NCBI GenBank assembly: GCA_030220185.1
Contig: JASPKZ010009646.1
Coordinates: forward strand, 36,100 to 100,099
Direction of reading: 5' to 3'
DNA: 64,000 nucleotides
Origin: Diploptera punctata
Lineage: Eukaryota; Arthropoda; Insecta; Blattodea; Blaberidae
Positions 33,692-43,733 of the stretch are shown piece by piece. How positions within the stretch are numbered: the stretch's first letter is position 1; each line of letters opens with the position of its first letter. The position numbers were made by a program, and so were the translations under genes. The notes under the pieces are model-generated. The model saw nothing but the letters and a program-made list of their open reading frames with translations. It was not told the origin of the DNA and made no database searches.

Positions 33692-33695
<4 letters not shown>
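31438..33695 (-). mobile_element. CACTG-ended DNA transposon, near complete
   Basis: A 2258-bp element. Both ends read CACTGGGGAACA inward, and imperfect inverted similarity continues for about 130-150 bp (shared blocks TTGGTGCCT, GGGTAT, TGATTCCAAA, CAGCTCTAGTTT). TTA flanks both sides (31435-31437, 33696-33698), consistent with a 3-bp duplication, though the ATT microsatellite target makes this ambiguous alone. It encodes one minus-strand protein (31720-33419). CACTR ends with 2-4-bp duplications are known for the CACTA-Mirage-Chapaev group. A deletion derivative of a related element is at 56876-57437 with a TAA duplication. Confidence 0.85.
31720..33419 (-). pseudogene. RAG1/CMC-like DDE transposase, frameshifted
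   Basis: The first open part (33419 to about 32310, 369 codons) has N-terminal zinc-type pairs C16/C19, C60/C63 and C96/C99, an acidic serine-rich linker near 140-175, then candidate catalytic D257 (FIDSS) and D312 (CVDLK) with C331-x2-C334 after it. The D-to-C distance of 19 equals that in RAG1. After a one-base expansion of an A run at about 32339 the frame resumes (about 32344-31973), then two shifts near 31970 and 31915 separate LHYLHSH (H cluster) and VSEEQGERFHQE (candidate final E). A fourth near 31837 precedes MMADYCW and the end at 31720. The protein resembles a widespread uncharacterised insect protein family I know. Transposase function is inferred. Some indels might be assembly errors. 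Confidence 0.7.

Positions 33696-33734
<39 letters not shown>
33696..33734. repeat. (TTA)n microsatellite
   Basis: Continuation of the LINE tail interrupted by the CACTG transposon. Confidence 0.95.
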
Positions 33735-33737
<3 letters not shown>

Positions 33738-34230
33738 AGCTAATACCCGGCGTGCGCTGCTACTCCTAAATAAATGTTAATGTGTTTTTCTACCACCAGC
33801 CTTGAGCTGCTATGCTTGCCCAGGAATCAGCTTTATTCCCGACTCTTCTTGGCATCAATGAAAGACAAAAATGGTTATTGTGAGTTATCCGTAAAAGATA
33901 AACTTATGCTGTCGGCGAACTTTTTTGTAGAGTGTTTTGAGAGATATTCAATTCCGTGTACAATAATTTGTGTTGTATTTGTTATGGTTTAGGCAGCGTA
34001 AGTCATTTTAAGCGTCAAATAGGGGCTTTATTTCACGTTGTTCGCTACAAAGGGTGTTTTTTAGGGGATGAAGTGATTGAGGTTTTTACAACTCTCTCAT
34101 AGCCTATGTTGATCCCGGGGTCTCCTTAACATTTTGCAAAAAAAAAACCATCGAAATCAGATGATGGTATGGCCGCGCATAGAATACGAACAAACCAACA
34201 AACAAACAAAAATTAATTTTTATATATTAG

Positions 34231-34232
<2 letters not shown>
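33735..34232 (+). mobile_element. Interspersed element starting ACTAGCT, type uncertain
   Basis: Starts ACTAGCTAATACCCGGCG and ends AATTTTTATATATTAGAT, the same style of ends as 42944-43487. It lies between two (TTA)n tracts. A 70-codon open stretch (33774-33992) is not recognisable. Repeats with such ends are common in arthropod genomes, but I cannot name the class. Confidence 0.6.
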
Positions 34233-34284
<52 letters not shown>

Positions 34285-34291
34285 TTATATA

Positions 34292-34322
<31 letters not shown>

Positions 34323-34357
34323 GTATGTGTGTATGTGTGTGTGTGTGTGTGTGTGTC
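34230..34357. repeat. Compound (ATT)n-(TA)n-(TATG)n-(TG)n microsatellite
   Basis: Four repeat types in succession. Confidence 0.95.
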
Positions 34358-35088
34358 AACAGATGAGAGAATCTTATCTTATCAACTAAAATATTATACG
34401 GTGATTCTAAACGATTGCCCTGGTTTGGCTCTTTTTTGGTGGACAAACCGTGAATAATACAACAATGGTACTAGTATTACATCACAGAATATCTATCAAA
34501 GTTTTATTATAAATAATCCGCGCGGCATATTTGCATAATCTGCTAGTAGAGGACTTGAATTTACAGAAATGGTTACTGGTGCTGAGTGTGCATTTGTAGG
34601 ATTGAAATTGGATTATCAGTTTCTTGTATGCAGGGTAAGAAGGGGATCCCACATCGAGCAACCATAAGATAGGTATAAAAAACTTGGTGAGTTTTCCCAT
34701 AGATTATATGTATATAAAGTTTTTGCTGTGTCCACTACACTATTGTAAAAAGAAAGTCACCAACGTAGGGAAATAATTTAGAATCACCCTGTATATTACA
34801 GTAGATAAAATGAGATGGAACTCATTAAATCACGACGTAAAGTTCACAAGTTGTCCCAATATAAATTAGATAGAATCATTTCAGGTACCGTGAATCCCTA
34901 TGAACTATATTTGTCAGGTATGAGATTAAATTCATATTATTCATTAAGAGAATTTCTTTTCACAAGTCTTATAATACAAACTGCATGGAACCTATTTCAG
35001 TTATTTAGAATTTCAGCCCTGAAGTTGTTAGGAATAAATTGAAATTATTAATTTCAACTTCTAATATATTGAGATGGAACTCATTTAA
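34358..35088. other. No gene recognised
   Basis: Intergenic. GAGATGGAACTCATT occurs at 34812 and again at 35071 as a direct repeat, suggesting some old duplication. Confidence 0.45.
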
Positions 35089-35392
35089 CCCATTCGCTTC
35101 AGATTTAATTGCTCAATGCATTTTCCCAGAAACCGAATTTAAGTTACCGTAAATTATATTGTCCATTTTCAGAAATTCAAAACAAACAAACGATAACGGT
35201 ACTCGAGATCACTATAAGGATGAAGGCCAAAATACATTCAACTACTATTCATAAATGTTTAAAAAAAAAGATTACCCTGCCAAGGGATATACAAAATATT
35301 GCAAAATATATAACAGCAGAGTTAAGCGAGTCTTCTGAGTTGAAGGTCATTTAACATCCAGCGAGTCTACCTAGTCTTTTTAGGCGAATGGG
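35089..35392. mobile_element. TTAA-flanked MITE (piggyBac-like ends)
   Basis: 304 bp with 9-bp inverted ends CCCATTCGC (35089-35097 and 35384-35392), flanked on both sides by TTAA (35085-35088, 35393-35396). TTAA duplications with CCC ends fit piggyBac-type transposons. The internal frame (ending 35354) has no transposase motif. Confidence 0.7.
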
Positions 35393-35536
35393 TTAAGATA
35401 CTGAGAATATCTGTTCTTTAAACTCAAAGGAATGAACGGTGGAAGAATTCATTTCAATCTCTATTAAGTTTTAGAATACAAATTGGAATGTACTCAGTTA
35501 CTGAGAAATAATTAATTTCAGTCACTGATTACGAGT

Positions 35537-35929
35537 ATTTGAGAATAAAGTTCTTAAGAAAATGTTTGGACCAAAGAGAGACGTACACACAGGTGAATGG
35601 AAAACACTGCATAACAGTGAGCTACATGGTATTTATAGGAAGCCAAATATAATAAGAACAGTTGCATCTCGTAGACAGGACATGTGGCAATCGATGGGGA
35701 ATGAAAGATGTGCATGGAAGATTCTTGTAGGGAAACCAGAGGGAAAACATCCCAGTTGGTAGACCAAGAATGAGGTGGAAGGAATAACATTAACTGTGAT
35801 TTGAGGGAAACCATTATTATGCAGGAGATGAATGAAAAACGTTTATCTCAGGATAGGGATGTATGGAGAGGTTTATGTCCGCGTGGACATGCACCTAAGG
35901 GTTCGATAGAGCCAGAGAGTTAGTTAAAA
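35537..35929 (+). mobile_element. LINE family A 3' end
   Basis: Begins LRKCLDQRET-type sequence, with GNERCAWKILVGKPEGKHPS in frame and GRPRMRWKE-NINCDL after a shift. It ends GATAGAGCCAGAGAG plus a TTAG unit, about the last 120 codons of ORF2 with several indels. Confidence 0.85.
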
Positions 35930-36422
35930 CCTATATTTAATACGAATTAGGTATTTACATCGGATCATAATGCAAACTGTAAAGTCACAGGACGTATGGG
36001 TAATGAATGTATGAATGAGACAATGTTAACGTGGAAATGAGGCGTTAGGTTGGCAGCATTGCAGTAGCCCATAACTTGCAATCATTGGAAGCAGAGCGCC
36101 ATGTTCTGGTGGCACGAGTGCTTATAATACCCCACAGAGATTTATGCCTCACACCCTCCATTCGCAGTGGGGCACCAGACTTGCTGACGCGGATATTGAC
36201 AGTTCGCTTCGTTAAGGCACGTGAAATGTCATTTGTTTGTTGGAAGACGAAATGACAAGATGCAATTATAAAATGTTTTGTTGTTGAAGATTATACCTTT
36301 CATTCAACGCAACAACTTAAATTAGGGCTAAACAACGATAATTCAGAACAATTAAAATAATAATTAGATTAAATTACAATTTACAAGGGAATTAATAGAA
36401 TTAATATTTAGGTGTTGTAGTC
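35930..36422. other. No gene recognised
   Basis: Includes a moderately GC-richer stretch (36040-36230) of unknown nature. Confidence 0.45.
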
Positions 36423-36812
36423 CCACCGCTGTGGTCTCGGGGGGTAGCGTGCTGCCTTGTCACGCAACGGGCCCGGGTTCGATCCACGGTCGGGACAGTT
36501 TTTTCTGGGTGAGGTTTTTATCGGGGGTTTTTCCTCACCTGTAAGGCAAATGTCAGGAAAACTTTAAGGCCCAAACGGTCCCCGAAATCATATGGCCATC
36601 ACAATCATCATGATTCATATTCAATCTTAGGTTAAGATTATGATTAGGGACTCTCCTGGCGCACCATTATCATCATCATCACCCATCATATCATCGGGAC
36701 AACGTAACCCCGCCTTCCAGGCGCCCCAACCTCAGAAGTGGGTTACAAGTACGCCATGCCAGGACAAAAACCAGGAATGTCAAACACAAACCTGGGGCAT
36801 TTGAAAAAAAAA
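36423..36812 (+). mobile_element. SINE family 1, long variant, full length
   Basis: Best plus-strand representative of the family: head CCACCGCTGTGGTCTCGG with A-box region GGTAGCGTGCTGCC and B box GGTTCGATCCA. The body has GGTGAGGTTTTTATCGGGGG, the long 3' part CCCAACCTCAGAAGTGGG, and the end GGGGCATTTG with ten A's. Confidence 0.9.
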
Positions 36813-36828
36813 ATTGGGTGTGTGTGTT

Positions 36829-36832
<4 letters not shown>

Positions 36833-36872
<40 letters not shown>

Positions 36873-36927
36873 TATTAATATATATATATATATATATATC
36901 TATATATATATATATATATATCTACAA
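36833..36927. repeat. (TA)n microsatellite, interrupted
   Basis: TA dinucleotides broken by short TAGATATTAA and TCTATA variants. Confidence 0.95.
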
Positions 36928-36959
36928 GATATTAAATAACTCTATGACTTAGATTATAT

Positions 36960-37077
36960 GACGCAATCCCTAAGGCCAACCATTGGTCCCCGTCCTCAGT
37001 CACTGGATCCAGTTCATACCCCCGACATTTAGTTCCTTAAGTTCCATCCGGATTTTATCCTCCCACTAGTTAAATAA
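36960..37077 (-). mobile_element. LINE family A-like remnant
   Basis: The minus strand can be read as WEDKIRMELKELNVGGMNWI followed by an altered LRTGTNG segment. This is a relative of the family A end (RWENNINYDLREVDYTGNDW). The mariner-like element inserted at its right edge. Confidence 0.6.
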
Positions 37078-37079
37078 TA

Positions 37080-38405
37080 CAGGGTGGACCGCTCGAATGG
37101 ACCTAATTTCAATTGCTTGTTACTGGCAAACGGTTGAAGATAGAAACTTAAAACAACGTTCATATTACAGAAAAACTCACCAAGTTTTGATATCCAGATC
37201 ACCACATCTCTATATGAGCCCCAGCAGTCACTGTGACGATATCAAAGCGATGAACAATTTCTTGCCAAGTACGTTGGAGTATGTCTTCTGGAATGTTCTC
37301 AATAGCCTCTATGATGCGCTCACGAAGATCACGAAGGTCTTTGACTGGGGTGGTGTAAACTTTATCTTTGACATAGCCCCAGAGAAAGAAATCCAGTGGT
37401 GTTAAATCGGGAGATCTCGGGGGCCACGCGATTGGTCCTCCCCTACCAATCCAACGGCCAGGGAAAATGTTGTCCAAAGTCGTACGAACTTCATTGGACC
37501 AGTGGGGAGGAGCACCATCTTGCTGGAAAACGATGTTAGGCTGCAGTTGTTCAATTTGTGGAAAGAAGAACTGCTCCAGCATGTCAAGATATGTGGTACC
37601 ACGAACAGTTTTCTCGGCGAAGAAAAACGGTCCAATGACCTTATTATGTGACAAACTGCACCAAACATTCATCTTCGGACTATCACGAACATGCTCTTGA
37701 ATAGCGTGAGGATTCTCCGATCCCCAGATCCGCACATTATGCCGGTTTACCTTGCCTGACAAATGGAAAGTGGCTTCGTCCGAGAAGAAAATCTTGGTCA
37801 TGAAGCCAGGATCAGCGCCGAGACGGTCCAGCATCGTATTGGCGAATTCCACTCGTTTCGGCATGTCATTCGGCTCCAGACGTTGCACTAACTGCACTTT
37901 ATATGCGTGCAGTTTGAGGCGTTTGTGGACAATCCGTTGTAATGTCGATTTTGGTATTTGAAGTTCCCGCGAAGCTCTTCTTAATGACTTCCGGGGGCTT
38001 CGCTCAAATGCGGCTTGAACATTTGCTACCATTTCATCGGATGCTCTGCGACCACCACCATGCTTCTTCAACACAGATCCTGTAGCTAATAATGTATCAC
38101 GCCACTTCTTTATGCTTCTAGCAGTTGGAGCATCACGGTTAAACACACGCCGGAACTCCCTTTGAACTCTAATGATTGATTTAAACTCCGCATACCACAA
38201 AACAGCTTGCGCTTTCATCTGCGGAGTCGCCATTTTCACAAACAATTAAATCTAAGAACGAGAAACGTATCTTTGTGCCATCTACCGACAGGATTCGAAA
38301 CTTGGTGAGTTTTTCTGTACTATGAACGTTGTTTTAAGTTTCTATCTTCAACCGTTTGCCAGTAACAAGCAATTGAAATTAGGTCCATTCGAGCGGTCCA
38401 CCCTG
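37080..38405 (-). mobile_element. Mariner-like transposon, intact copy
   Basis: 1326 bp with terminal inverted repeats of about 108 bp that are almost identical (start CAGGGTGGACCGCTCGAATG), flanked by TA on both sides (37078-37079, 38406-38407), the duplication expected for Tc1/mariner elements. It encodes a 348-codon transposase with no interruption. A second copy in opposite orientation lies at 55326-56648. Intact TIRs plus an intact ORF make it a candidate autonomous copy. Confidence 0.95.
37199..38245 (-). CDS. Mariner/Tc1-superfamily transposase, DD36D
   Basis: 348 codons, open throughout. The N-terminal half has two helix-turn-helix-like regions: about residues 20-55 (SIIRVQREF...TARSIKKWRD) and 85-115 (RKSLRRASRELQIPKSTLQR). 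They should bind the terminal repeats. The catalytic acids are D156 (FFSDEATFH), D243 (FQQDGAPPHW) and D280 (PPRSPDLTPLDFFLWGY). Exactly 36 residues separate the last two, unlike the 34 of classical mariners or the 37 of maT-type elements. The start could be M1 or M5 (MATPQ); M5 looks as good. It catalyses cut-and-paste movement into TA sites. The gene is on the minus strand inside near-perfect TIRs. It differs from the 55486 copy at residue 147 (G here, D there). Confidence 0.93.
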   Translation of the reverse strand: MFVKMATPQMKAQAVLWYAEFKSIIRVQREFRRVFNRDAPTARSIKKWRDTLLATGSVLKKHGGGRRASDEMVANVQAAFERSPRKSLRRASRELQIPKSTLQRIVHKRLKLHAYKVQLVQRLEPNDMPKRVEFANTMLDRLGADPGFMTKIFFSDEATFHLSGKVNRHNVRIWGSENPHAIQEHVRDSPKMNVWCSLSHNKVIGPFFFAEKTVRGTTYLDMLEQFFFPQIEQLQPNIVFQQDGAPPHWSNEVRTTLDNIFPGRWIGRGGPIAWPPRSPDLTPLDFFLWGYVKDKVYTTPVKDLRDLRERIIEAIENIPEDILQRTWQEIVHRFDIVTVTAGAHIEMW

Positions 38406-38407
38406 TA

Positions 38408-39469
38408 TATTTCCATGATATCTATTTGTATTTCGGGTAGCATTGCTATATACTATGTAAAATTTTAAAATAGTTTCTTTTCTAGTTTTATTCAATAAAG
38501 TATGTTTAATTGTGCCACATAGATAACTGAATCGTTGTATTTTATTCTTCTTGAAGAATGACATTATTTTGTACGTAGGTCTATAAAATATTTTAGATTA
38601 TAGGGCTAAATAAAAATGGTAACCTCTATTTGTACCATCTCCACTTATACGTGCATTATAAGAAAAGCGACAAAATGTATCAGCTATAATTAAAGCAAAT
38701 ATAAATGTTGATTTTTTTAACGATTCTAATGTTTGGTAACAACTAATTTCTAGAGATAGGGTATTTCATTTAAAAAAATAATATTTATAACTTAATTACA
38801 CTAATTAAAACGAGTGGATTACAAGTCTATATGTGCGTATTTGAAACTAATTATAATAATTAAAAGGGTTCGAGATATTCGTAATGAATTGCTTCTCAGT
38901 TAATTGCGCATTAAGTACCCAGTAACACCTGGGAAAGGGAGGAGTGGTGCTGTGTGCAATAGAAACTTCCAAGATATCGACGTGCTATGATAACGTACGT
39001 GAATCCCCCGATGTAAAAGATTGGAATTCGCCTATAAATTCCCGATAATGAAGGGTAGTAGGGGGTGAAGATGAATAGCTTTGGACACGCCCTGTTGAAC
39101 TCTATGGCCGTCGTCCATCCATATAATAAAGATTTTTTTTTCTTCTCTCGCTAGCTTCTGGGAGTAGTGAAGAAGAATCCGCGGAATTGGTTTTCCTGTG
39201 CCAAGACAACCAGAAAACCGGAACCGGGTGCTTACAAATACATCCAACCGGAACTGGGAGTTACCGAAATTAATGTTGGAACAGGAGAATGAGTTATTGA
39301 AAATATAAGTGACATTCTATGTAGCAAATCTAGTGAAACAGAGATTATTTTATCTGTTTTTGTATTTTACTTTTTACTTTACTTTTTTTTATCATAAATA
39401 GATTAATGTTTAATGATTTTTCATTATTCGATATTTCAGTTCATGTACTTTAGTGATAAGTTCAAAGGT

Positions 39470-39470
<1 letters not shown>
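38408..39470. other. No gene recognised
   Basis: AT-rich. Around 38990-39260 a GC-richer patch has no recognisable frame. Confidence 0.5.

Positions 39471-39523
<53 letters not shown>
39471..39523. repeat. (AAT)n microsatellite
   Basis: Adjoins the 3' end of the LINE at 39524. A longer tract of the same unit adjoins its other end. Confidence 0.95.
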
Positions 39524-40647
39524 CTCTCTCTCTATCTTCGGGTTTTTACAGCTGCTGCCGTCTTCCCGTGCCAAACCTCCAAAGCCTACGGTCTTGGGCA
39601 TCTTCGATGCTTAGCCCTCTAGCTTGCATTACTGTCTTCATGTTTTCCTTCCATGTTAACCTTGGTCTTCCTCTTTTCTTCTTTCTGTTAGGATGCCATT
39701 CATATAGTTGCTTCGGCCATCGCTCATCTTCCATTCTTAAAACATGTCCTAACCACTTTAATTCCTTTTCCTCAATTCTTTCAATTATGCTTTCTTCTGC
39801 TTCCATTTTGTTTCTAATTTCCTTATTTGTGACACGTTCTAATTTAGACTTTCTGGCACTTCTTCGTAAATAATCCATTTCTAGAGCTATTAGTCTATTC
39901 TTGTAGTACTTATTGATTGTCCATACCTCACTTCCGTACATTGCAACAGATTCCACCAATGTTTTACCAATATATTTTTTTGTGTCTTTCCAAATATGCT
40001 TATCCCACCATATGGAATTTAATGATGATATTATTTTGCTACTCATTCAATTCTATGTTTTATGTTCTCTTTGCCTATACCTTCGATGTTATCCATAATC
40101 ATTCCCAAATATTTAGTTTGTTTCACTTGCTTTATTTGGATTCCATCTTCCAATACTAAGTTTTCTCTTTCATTGCTATTTATTGCCAGATATTCTGTTT
40201 TTTGTAAATTTACTGTGAGACCCCATGATTCATATGTGCTTTTCAACCTTTTTATCATGAATTCCATATCAAAATTGTCTTGCGCTAAAACCAGTTGATC
40301 ATCGGCAAATTGTAATGTCAGCAAAAATCTATTGCCTATTGGGATCCCCATACCTTTGCAGCTTTGTTTCCATTTCGTTAATATAAATTCTACATAAATA
40401 TTAAATAAAATTGGTGATAGACTGCACCCTTGTTTCAATCCCTTTGAGATGTTTATAGGATTAGACATTATATTTCCCATTTTAACATAAGCGGAGTTAT
40501 CTTTATAGGTTTGTTTAATAATTTCTATTAGGTTTCTGTCAATATTGTATTTCTCCAATACTTCCCATAATTTGTTCCTCGGAATTGAGTCATAAGCTTT
40601 CTCTAAATCTATCATTGTCAAATGGGTTTCTTCTCCAACTGCAGTCC

Positions 40648-40648
<1 letters not shown>
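39524..40648 (-). mobile_element. LINE with reverse transcriptase, 5'-truncated
   Basis: The largest LINE fragment in the window, about 1.1 kb on the minus strand, holding the second half of the RT domain and the ORF2 C-terminus. Both sides are (ATT)n in the same register: insertion into a microsatellite, or a tail plus pre-existing tract. Related decayed copies: 59320-60285 and 30475-30960. Confidence 0.9.
39546..40646 (-). pseudogene. LINE ORF2: RT fingers/palm and C-terminal domain
   Basis: The frame from about 40646 to 40043 has MIDLEKAYDSIPR (RT motif A; first catalytic D), then SKGLKQGCSLSPILFNIYVE (motif B), QFADDQLVLAQD (motif C with the FADD acids, near 40300), and WGLTVNLQKTEYL (motif D/E). 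A frame change at the ATGA overlap (40043-40046) leads into the second frame (to 39546) with YGSEVWTINK, LIALEMDYLRRSARKSKL, LKWLGHVLRMEDERWP, KKRGRPRLTWKENM and a stop after RRQQL. The endonuclease and RT N-terminus are missing, so it is not functional. The LINE clade is not assigned. Confidence 0.9.
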
Positions 40649-40744
<96 letters not shown>

Positions 40745-40833
40745 TAATAATAACAATAATAATAATAACAATAATAATAATAACAATAATAATAATAACA
40801 ACAACAACAATAATAACAATAATTATAATAATA
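40649..40833. repeat. (AAT)n with AAC variants
   Basis: About 185 bp abutting the truncated 5' side of the LINE. Poly-leucine and poly-isoleucine frames here are artefacts. Confidence 0.97.
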
Positions 40834-40926
40834 AATTAATTAAAGAGAGAGAGAATACAAAAAATCATGGAATAGACAATTTTTATAAGATTCATGATGT
40901 GTTCCGTTGAGGTATTATTCAAAATT

Positions 40927-41105
40927 TTTCTTCTTCTTCTTCTTCCGAATGCAGTATTGGGTGATGATGCCCGTTCTGCGACTACAAAAACTGATCTTTC
41001 CATCGGTTGAAGGGTCTTCCGAGGTCTCTTTTGCCTTTAGGGTTGAGATGGTAAATCATCTTTGGTAAACGGGAATTTGACATTCTCTGGACGTGTTGGA
41101 ACCAT
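40927..41105 (-). mobile_element. LINE family B tail with 12-bp target duplication
   Basis: The minus strand encodes WFQHVQRMSNSRLPKMIYHL and GRPFNRWKDQFL before a stop, then ends in GAAGAAGAAGAA. The 12-bp TTATTCAAAATT flanks it perfectly (40915-40926, 41106-41117). Clear 5'-truncated, target-primed insertion of under 180 bp, younger than the Penelope-like sequence it interrupts. Confidence 0.88.
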
Positions 41106-41181
41106 TTATTCAAAATTAAAATATAAAATTATGGAATATTCACCTGAAAGGTCCGTCTCCTCAACTCAATTGGTTATTTAA

Positions 41182-41218
41182 GTATAGCGCTTTCGGGACT
41201 TGTCCCATCATCGGCAGG
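41182..41218 (-). ncRNA. Hammerhead-like motif HH3, core mutated
   Basis: The core reads CCGAUGA (second base U to C), followed by U, helix II GGGAC/GUCCC, GAA and palindromic helix III AGCGCU. The helix I partner is lost (CUG versus UAC). Relative to HH2 it keeps helices II and III but should be inactive. Confidence 0.55.
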
Positions 41219-41245
41219 ATTCAAAACTGGTGTTTCACTGAAGAT

Positions 41246-42943
41246 CTGGTAGAGGGGGTTACATGTATTGGGTTCGTTTTCGTTTATCAGATTGTCGTTG
41301 TTGTGGGCTGCTTTCATGATTTCCGTCTCTTCGAGTACGTTTATCATTACAATTATACATATTATCAATACCTTCACTTATCGTATCGTCATCACCATAA
41401 TAATTCTACCAGCACAATTAATTATTATTCTTATTGCTATTATTGTATTATTTAGAGATTCAAAGTGCTGCTTCATTTTAAAATTATTACAGTGAAATCA
41501 TTTATAATTTAAACTCATGAGCTATCTATTTAGAAAAATCACATTGATGTTATATTTTAAGTTATCTTTTCCTACAGATTCCACAGTCTGCGAACTTATT
41601 CCGTATGCTACATCAGCCGACAATAATTCAAACTTGACTTATATTCTCCAGGGGAAGATAAACTAAGGTTCAGTTGTTACGGGTTTGAATGGATTTAAAT
41701 AATTTGTTGAATTATTGAGACATTTAATATTGGCCAGTTCTCTAACCCATAAATTTTACTCTATTGGTTTAACCCCACATTGTCAATATCAATGTGTCTT
41801 ATTTTATTGAAAATGAAGTAGGTCTTCGTTGATTGATTGAACTGAACATTATTCCAAAACTAGCTTATTAAAAATAGCTTTCATCTGAATAGAAGGAACA
41901 GAAATGTTAAACCAATAATATATATAATACATTAATTACGAAGTGTGAACATTTAAGAAACTCAAACATTCTAGAAGCTTACTTTTCAAGAATATTTGGC
42001 AACTATATATTATTAATTAAAAATAATGTATACGGTAGACATATTTAGGACCTACATATATCTTGGAAATATTATTTATTAAATTATGTTATAAATGTGC
42101 ATTTTTTTAGTAAATTAGTTTTTAAATGTATTATAAGAATTATTTTCACTTTACAACACTCTGAACACGAACATATTTCTCCTAGCGTGAAAGAACTAGA
42201 ATTAATTTAATCACTTAATATGAAAATGCCCTAACTCCAGAATCTAAACTTTACAGGAGATTTTTTTTATTTCTTCACAGCAATGGTCGATTTTTTATAT
42301 ATAGAAGTTAATGACGTTGCAGTTATAACTGGAGAAGTTAATGATGTTGCAGTTATAATTGGGATATTTCCGATGAGGAGTAGATATGCGACTACCTCAA
42401 CTACAGTATAGTTTCATCCAATAAAATACATACATATTTGGAGTTGGGTTCTTTTTTATATTGGGTAATTTAATTTTATATGCAGTATTACTTATATGAT
42501 TGCCGCAGTTTAAATATATATAGTTAATACAAATTATGTATATGGAACTTTCTAACAATACATGAATATATTTTTTTCATAGACTGTGAGAATTTTGTGA
42601 TTAAATATTCTGCATATTACTGGGTCCTGAACTACTTCCAATGTCCCAAAATAATTTCTCTAAAAAAAAGCACGACTCAAGAATTATGACAACGTTCACA
42701 GGGAACACCCTAGGATTAGGTTATAAACATATTTTTTTCATCAAAGAGATACCCACGTATACGCATCAATCACATAATTAATTTCCATGTACTATAATAT
42801 CATTAAGTATGATTTTCGCAGACATTCCCTTTCTTTGCTTTAGATTAACCTTCATTTTGTGGGGCTTTTCAGGGTCATGACTTTTAATATGAATTATTTA
42901 CTCCGGATAATAAATAAATAAATAAACATATATATATATATAT
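41246..42943. other. No gene; 29-bp tandem duplication at 42303-42361
   Basis: Long AT-rich interval with no coding signature. AGAAGTTAATGA...GTTGCAGTTATAA is repeated twice in tandem at 42303-42361. A TA run precedes the next element at about 42928. Confidence 0.5.
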
Positions 42944-43487
42944 ACTAGAAGTCCCGGCCACGCGTTGCTGTGGCTAAGGTATACGTTAAAAATTTAAATA
43001 AAGTTGCTGTCTTTCAGCCAGATTACTTAAAACTAATACTTACACACGAAATTAATAATATTGAAAATAAAATAAACACTGAACACACTTAAATTATGAA
43101 ATAATCAACATTTGTAATTCAATTGAAATTTGCGTTTGCAACAAAAAGCACAGACATCTGGATTTCTCTTTGTTAAATAATAAACCAATAACCTTACCAA
43201 ATTACCTTACACCATCTGATAGAATCGTATGGAACTCACAGATAATTAACACCGCCATCTGTGAGAATCGTATGGAACTCACAGATAATTATAAACTCTT
43301 TGTTAAATAATAAACAAATAATTTGCAATAAAAAATAATGCGACTATAAATTTAGTTATAAATTACCCTAAGTCTCAAATTGGATCAAACTGCACACAAG
43401 TGTGCAACATTTTATTAAAATCGGTTCAGTAGTTTAGGATTCCATCGCGGACAAACAACGTGAAATGAAATTTTTATATATTAAGAT
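42944..43487 (+). mobile_element. Interspersed element starting ACTAGAAG, type uncertain
   Basis: Starts ACTAGAAGTCCCGGCC and ends AATCGGTTCAGTAGTTTAGG...GGACAAACAACGTG, then TTTTTATATATTAAGAT. Ends of this style are widespread in arthropod genomes. Inside, ATCGTATGGAACTCACAG is duplicated (about 43226 and 43267), as is CTCTTTGTTAAATAATAAAC (about 43168 and 43301). Partner: 33735-34232. Confidence 0.65.
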
Positions 43488-43597
43488 ATTGGCCGCATAA
43501 TGACAAGAAAGGCTTCCCTGGATGAGCGATCAATTCTAATGCTGGAAACACCTCTCAGATAACACAAACAATAAGACAAGACGCATAAAACTCTTAG

Positions 43598-43733
43598 CCG
43601 TTGATGATGTTCGGGGATTATTTGGATCTTAAAGCTTCTTGAAAGAACAAACAAATATCCGCGAAACTTTTTTTCCGAACGGGGATCGATACTTCGAAGA
43701 CGTCGATGTTGCTGTTTAAACCACAGCGGTTGA
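43598..43733 (-). mobile_element. SINE family 1, old partial copy
   Basis: Reverse orientation: GATGTTCGGGGATTATTTGG and GGGGATCGATAC (B-box region), ending AAACCACAGCGGTTG. Highly diverged. Confidence 0.65.

Larger units (their letters stand above)
40877..41245 (-). mobile_element. Penelope-like end, interrupted by a LINE tail
   Basis: 40877-40926 matches 30034-30079, and 41106-41245 continues the same sequence as the left arm at 30079-30174 in diverged form. It is one arm only, not a fold-back. The LINE piece at 40927-41105 splits it. A mutated hammerhead-like motif is at 41182-41218. Confidence 0.8.

Noticed and set aside
37402..37961. Open frames antisense to the mariner-like transposase (also at 55770-56543)
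   Set aside because: They appear identically opposite both transposase copies and only reflect the conserved coding strand.
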